Origin: Lethocerus indicus
Taxonomy: Eukaryota; Arthropoda; Insecta; Hemiptera; Belostomatidae
Direction: 5' to 3'
NCBI GenBank assembly: GCA_019843655.1
Contig: JACDQD010000005.1
Span: 6,413,575-6,477,574, forward strand
DNA length: 64,000 nucleotides
Positions within the stretch are counted from its first letter, which is position 1; every line of letters starts with the position of its first letter. The translations under genes were made by a program, and so were the position numbers. Positions 59,401-64,000 of this stretch are shown piece after piece. The notes below the pieces were generated by a model, which saw only the letters and a program-made list of their open reading frames with translations, was not told the origin of the DNA and did not search any database.

Positions 59401-62400
59401 GGTGCAATTTCACTGTTGAAATTCAAGTACAGTTGAAAACTGATTTAATTAATACAACCAATACATCCTCTCTGGATTTATTTAATTATTTAATATTTGC
59501 GGGTTTTTAACTTTTTATTATTCCGTTCCACCTGAAAATTTTGGTTTCGACAGCACAACGGAATAGTCCCGTCGACCGGGATTAGTGAAGGATCAGATGT
59601 TTCTAGAATGAATGCCGGGGGTTGGTTGTTGGGGATATGGGGGGAAGAGGGACTCTAAAACGGGAAAAAAGGCGTCTCGGAGAGACGCCGCAGAGGAGGA
59701 GGAGGAGGAGGACGGAAATCGAAAGGGGGTTTGCCGTTGATTGATGAAAAAGGAGGATCGGAGCCCGAATTGGAGGCCGGCTGAATGAAGGACCCTTTGT
59801 CCGTAAAGAAGAGGAAAGTCCTTCCTATTTAGCTGCTACACTACTTACTTAAGTACGGTCCCCGATTGGGAGATATTTAACCACTTGTTCTGGATACATT
59901 TTAACCACGGAATTCCCTCTGACAACTGATTATCTCAATATTTCGTTTTATACAATTGAATCCTTAATTATTAAATTAATCCTTTACAGATGATTGATTC
60001 ATATATTCAGCGACACATATGCGATATTTGCGGAATGAAACCACTATCAATATTCGTGAATATCAAAAAGTCAAAATTTTGAAAATTGATAAAATATTGA
60101 ATTAAATTCTGACCTCTGCAACAGACTAAATATTTCCTTTCTAAGAAATATTTATAATTTTAATTCATAACGTTTATTTCACATATTAGTGACATCAGAA
60201 CAAATAACTAACAAGATATATATCATGCAAATAAAAATTATTGTTTCCTTTTTTTATAAAATAAAATGTTTCCTTGGGATTTGTATTATCATATATTCTC
60301 AACAATGTATCCTCAGCTATGTAAATTAATGATAGCCAGTTGATTATTACCGGGATTTGGATATTCAAAAAATCTTTCGCGTGTGAGTTGAAGAAGAAAA
60401 AAAAGAACTGTATTTCCCTCGAGAATTTTCCAGGTCCCCCGACCGGCGCGAACCAAACAAATAAATCATATTTTGCCGTATTTTTCATTCGCGGTGTTTT
60501 CGAAATGTCGCTCGCCGCCGGTAGCCCAGTGACGATCCCGAACGCCGACCCGGCGTTGAGATATTATGTTTGTATGGAGACTGAAACACTAAAGAGTATA
60601 ATTTCAAAATGAACGATGGTAAGCCAATAATGTGGAGTGTGCGGATCTGTTCTGTACGCGTAATTGAAATTTACCATATTTAATTAACATCACGTTTAGT
60701 TTTACGGGAAATATTGATCTGTTTAATTAATATTACAAATTACACTATGGAATTTGGACTGGGGTGGCAAACGTTGTCCATTTTACGACGTGTATCTACC
60801 ATTATTTTATCGAAAATATACACTCGTCACAGAAGTACACAATTAAGTGAAATGTGTCCAGATTGTTTAGATTATATGAATTATTTTTTATTATTACGAT
60901 ACAACGATTATTTCCTGCATAGTGATCCCACCAACACCGTTTTTCCAACACTCTTGTTGTTCAGCTATGAAAGAAAAACCTGCCAGATTAGTAGAGAGCT
61001 CCCTCCTCCCCCACCCCACGGGGCCGCGTTTTTATGTCTCGATGACAATTTATGTGAGGGAAAGTTTATTGACGGTATCGGAAAGGGATTACCGGCGGGC
61101 GGGCGATGGGGCCCTACACGATATGTCTCTCTTATATGAGTTGTTACATGAGCAACTTTGATATGATACTGTGGAGGGGCCCCGGGGCCAATTTCGCGGG
61201 ATTATAGCAGTCGCTGGGAATGGGAGGGAGGGAGCGAGGGAGGGAGGGAGGGAGAAACGGAAACCGTGCGAGTGGGACAAGTTGGAAAACTGGTGCTGGA
61301 AAAGGAGCATTTCGATTTTACTTTTACTGGTCCCGGAGTTAAAATATCTGTCCTGAAAAATAAATTGTAAACAATTGAAACCTTTGTTAACCAGTTTGGG
61401 CAACATTCGTAGGCTGTAGGTAAATGAAATTTCTTCTAACTGGCAAAGAATTTTCAACGTCGTTTATAAAACATCGCGCGAACACAGAAATGTCGCTCAT
61501 TGCAATAGAATGAATTTGACTTTGATAGGAGTGGCGTGTAGGTCGCGATGTATTTAGTTTGATGAATCAGACTGGAACTAAGCGGGATATGGACGATTCT
61601 GAACTTCTGAAGAGTTCAATTCGTTCTTCGCATGAGCAATCTCGGCCATTATTTACGACCTTGTACAGTACGATTTTGAAGCTACACAGTGTGTATTAAG
61701 ATGTAATTGCGGACAATATTTTCGCCGGCGTGAATAGATTTATTTCATTCCGAGGAATACACGGCGTATAACAGAATACTACTGACGATGGCGTCAGTAA
61801 ACTATTACGATATTGATTAATTTTTATTACAAATGGGTGCTAAACCTGACATGCACCTAGGACATGAATGCTACCCCGCGAAATATCGCCCCATGCACGA
61901 ACATTTGAATGTAGTGGTTCCATTATAAAAATTACTTTGTATCGGATGAAATGCTAGTCCGCTGAGTTTCCGAGCGGGGAAGGAGGATTCCGTGCAGACG
62001 TAGTCATCACTTCTTCGCCTTTAATCGGAGTATTAAAATTGACACGAACGTGGCTAAATTCCAGTTCGTATTCGAACTAAATACTGAATACGCGTGTAGA
62101 ATCGAACACGGTTTTCTCGGCGAATGAACGGCGCCCATTGATATTAAACTGAATCAAATATTCAGTTGGATTCGGTCCCCCACCGGGATTCCGCACAAGG
62201 GTCAATCTGTTAATGACTGTTCAAACCACAAAACCAATGGAATAACATCTACATGCCCTTAAATTACCACAGTATGTTTTTATGTAATACAAGTAAATAA
62301 CCCGGCCTTTCTATATTAAGGAAAGTAAACACATATTTTCTTTTATTTCACTCGGATAGTTCAAAATATCTCAGTGATAGTTCAGTTGATCCTAGGGCCT

Positions 62401-64000
62401 AATTTCGAAATATCTGTATTTCACTAAATTTATACACTATTTTTCATACGTAAAACCCTTACATATTCCCGTCCGCAGGAGTTTTAAAACGAGAGTATAC
62501 ATAGGGTGGAGGGAACATCATGGCCGCACCTCAAAAGGGAAGAATTTCCGGAACTGAGTCCTAATCAGTGTTCTGAATTTGTACAAGGTTCTCTCGTAAA
62601 TGTTTTGCTGACGAGGTTTCGAATTCCGATGGTGGATCCAATCAGTTCTTTGTGAATCTAGAACACTAGAAAATTATATGGATTAAAGGAAAACCCTATA
62701 TCGTCGGAGTTTCCGGTTATACTATTTGTTTATAACAATGCTAGTAATACAAATAATTCTGCTTATGTAATTAACTTAATTCAACGTCTGGATTAAGATC
62801 GTACTGATGTACTTGGCGCGTCAACAATGGTTACGGTTTTTTAAATTTATCTGCCGTTTTTTTCCCCATCGATATATTTCACTGGTGTTGTTACAGGCCG
62901 GCCAGAAATGGGGTTTTGTGTCTGACAGAATGAAGAACGCCGGCGGGCAATGAAGGTCGCTTGTTTTGGTGGGAGGAATCGCTATTGAAATGAAAAAAAG
63001 AAATGGTGGCGGGGGGGGGGGGTGGCTGAAACCGATATACGCGCCCTCGCCGCAGAAAGGATTGGCAAGAGATATAAACTGGGGACAGAGAGAGGCGTAC
63101 AAACGGTGCTTGATTTGATGACGCAAGGGGTTGGGGAGGAAGTCACGACGTATAAGCCGGCGTCAATTAAGTCCGCCCCGATTAAACCGTCCCCACTGCT
63201 GTCTAACCCCCTTATTTCTTTCTCCCCCCTCCCTCCCACCATATTCCTCATCTCCCTCTTGCTGCCTTCTTCATAGCCGAGTTCCGGTTATTAATCGGTC
63301 CATAATGTAACCGGGGGGACAGTTATGACCGTCGTTGATATCGGCGGTCAGGGGTTAGTGAACTTGCCGGTGAGGGGTGTATCTCCTCCCCGCAATCGGA
63401 TAATTATTATGGCGAAAATAAATTTTCGGACTTACGGTCCTGCAGACTTAACGAACCGTGTTGGCCTCTTAAGGAATACTATCTGTTTTGAAAAAAAAAC
63501 GTTGTCCTCACAATTTATGAATCATATTTATTCCGATGAGTATCCTGGAGTTGAAATAAGTAATTGTTCGGGGTACCAGTAGAACAGAGGATAATAACCA
63601 TAAAACAGCCAATATTATTACTAACTGGAGACACCCTAAAATATTTTTTAACTTCAACTGTTTCTTCGAGAGATGTACTATTCTTCGTACATCAGTTTAA
63701 AATCACAATGCAAGTTTCACTCCCCGACATCTTCAGCACCGTCCCTGTAGTACAGGGGTTTTGTAGAGGAGCAAATTTTTATATGTTTAAAGCGCAGAAT
63801 AGTATTATACACGAGATGAATACTCTTGTTCCACCAGAAGTAGAAGGAAGCGGTGTCGGAATCCAAACTGTGCGTACCCATTTTTCGCACGGCAGTCCCT
63901 CACAGGGTACTGTGGCGAAAATACAACGCGAGACCGAATCGGTGAAAAAACGAAAATCGTTCCAAGCCAAACGCCCTGCCAAGCTCCAGCCCAAATCGTC
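59401..64000. other. Non-coding stretch at the right end
   Basis: No gene supported. It contains a perfect hairpin (59671-59689), a GGA-repeat (59694-59711), a GGGA-rich tract (61219-61255) and a 12-base poly-G run (63011-63022). Open frames on both strands overlap each other and have no recognised domain. Confidence 0.45.
59671..59689. repeat. Perfect GC-rich hairpin
   Basis: GGCGTCTC, loop GGA, GAGACGCC: an 8-bp stem with no mismatch. It is followed by a GGA repeat rather than a T-run, so it is not a bacterial-type terminator. Confidence 0.6.

Noticed and set aside
59671..59689. Hairpin as a transcription terminator
   Set aside because: No T-run follows and no gene ends nearby; the window is eukaryotic.

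Overview
This is a window of animal nuclear DNA, most likely from an arthropod and plausibly an insect. The reasons are spliced genes with GT-AG introns, TATA boxes and AATAAA poly(A) signals, a mariner relic, Jockey-type retrotransposon relics, TTAA-flanked miniature elements, many microsatellites and no visible CpG depletion. No operon-like packing, rRNA, CRISPR array or convincing tRNA was seen. Most open frames in the window are chance or antisense frames; the real genes are found only by splicing.

The centre of the window (about 14.7-25.85 kb, all on the minus strand) is a tandem array of six small secreted-peptide genes, called A to F here. All share one plan: a TATA-driven 5' untranslated exon, a second exon coding for a signal peptide and the start of a propeptide, and a third exon coding for a short divergent tail. 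The intron between the two coding exons is phase 1 in every gene, and every splice joins two open frames. Predicted precursors are 51-65 residues. Signal exons are strongly conserved. The tails are not, but several end in a Gly or contain Gly-Lys-Arg-Arg or Gly-Arg, as expected for C-terminally amidated peptides. Upstream regions share a TATA box, an ATTAAATTAAAT-like box, a TGTACAC box and a GTTTAATAATGCG box, suggesting co-regulation. B and C are a recent duplicate pair, and B has a one-base length difference that changes its tail. I do not recognise the family; neuropeptide-like, antimicrobial, venom or salivary roles are all open.

Around and inside the array lie mobile-element relics: at least five copies of a TTAA-flanked miniature element (piggyBac-like ends), one carrying a second TA-flanked element nested inside it; a hairpin-type element family (Q) in five clear copies; four minus- or plus-strand pieces of one Jockey-like reverse transcriptase; and an internally deleted mariner at 28.66-29.33 kb.

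The flanks (1-14.6 kb and 29.3-64 kb) hold no gene I can support. They contain microsatellites, an unusual number of poly-G/poly-C runs, a few strong hairpins and a duplicated 64-bp block with palindromic TTTATGGC sites that may be regulatory.
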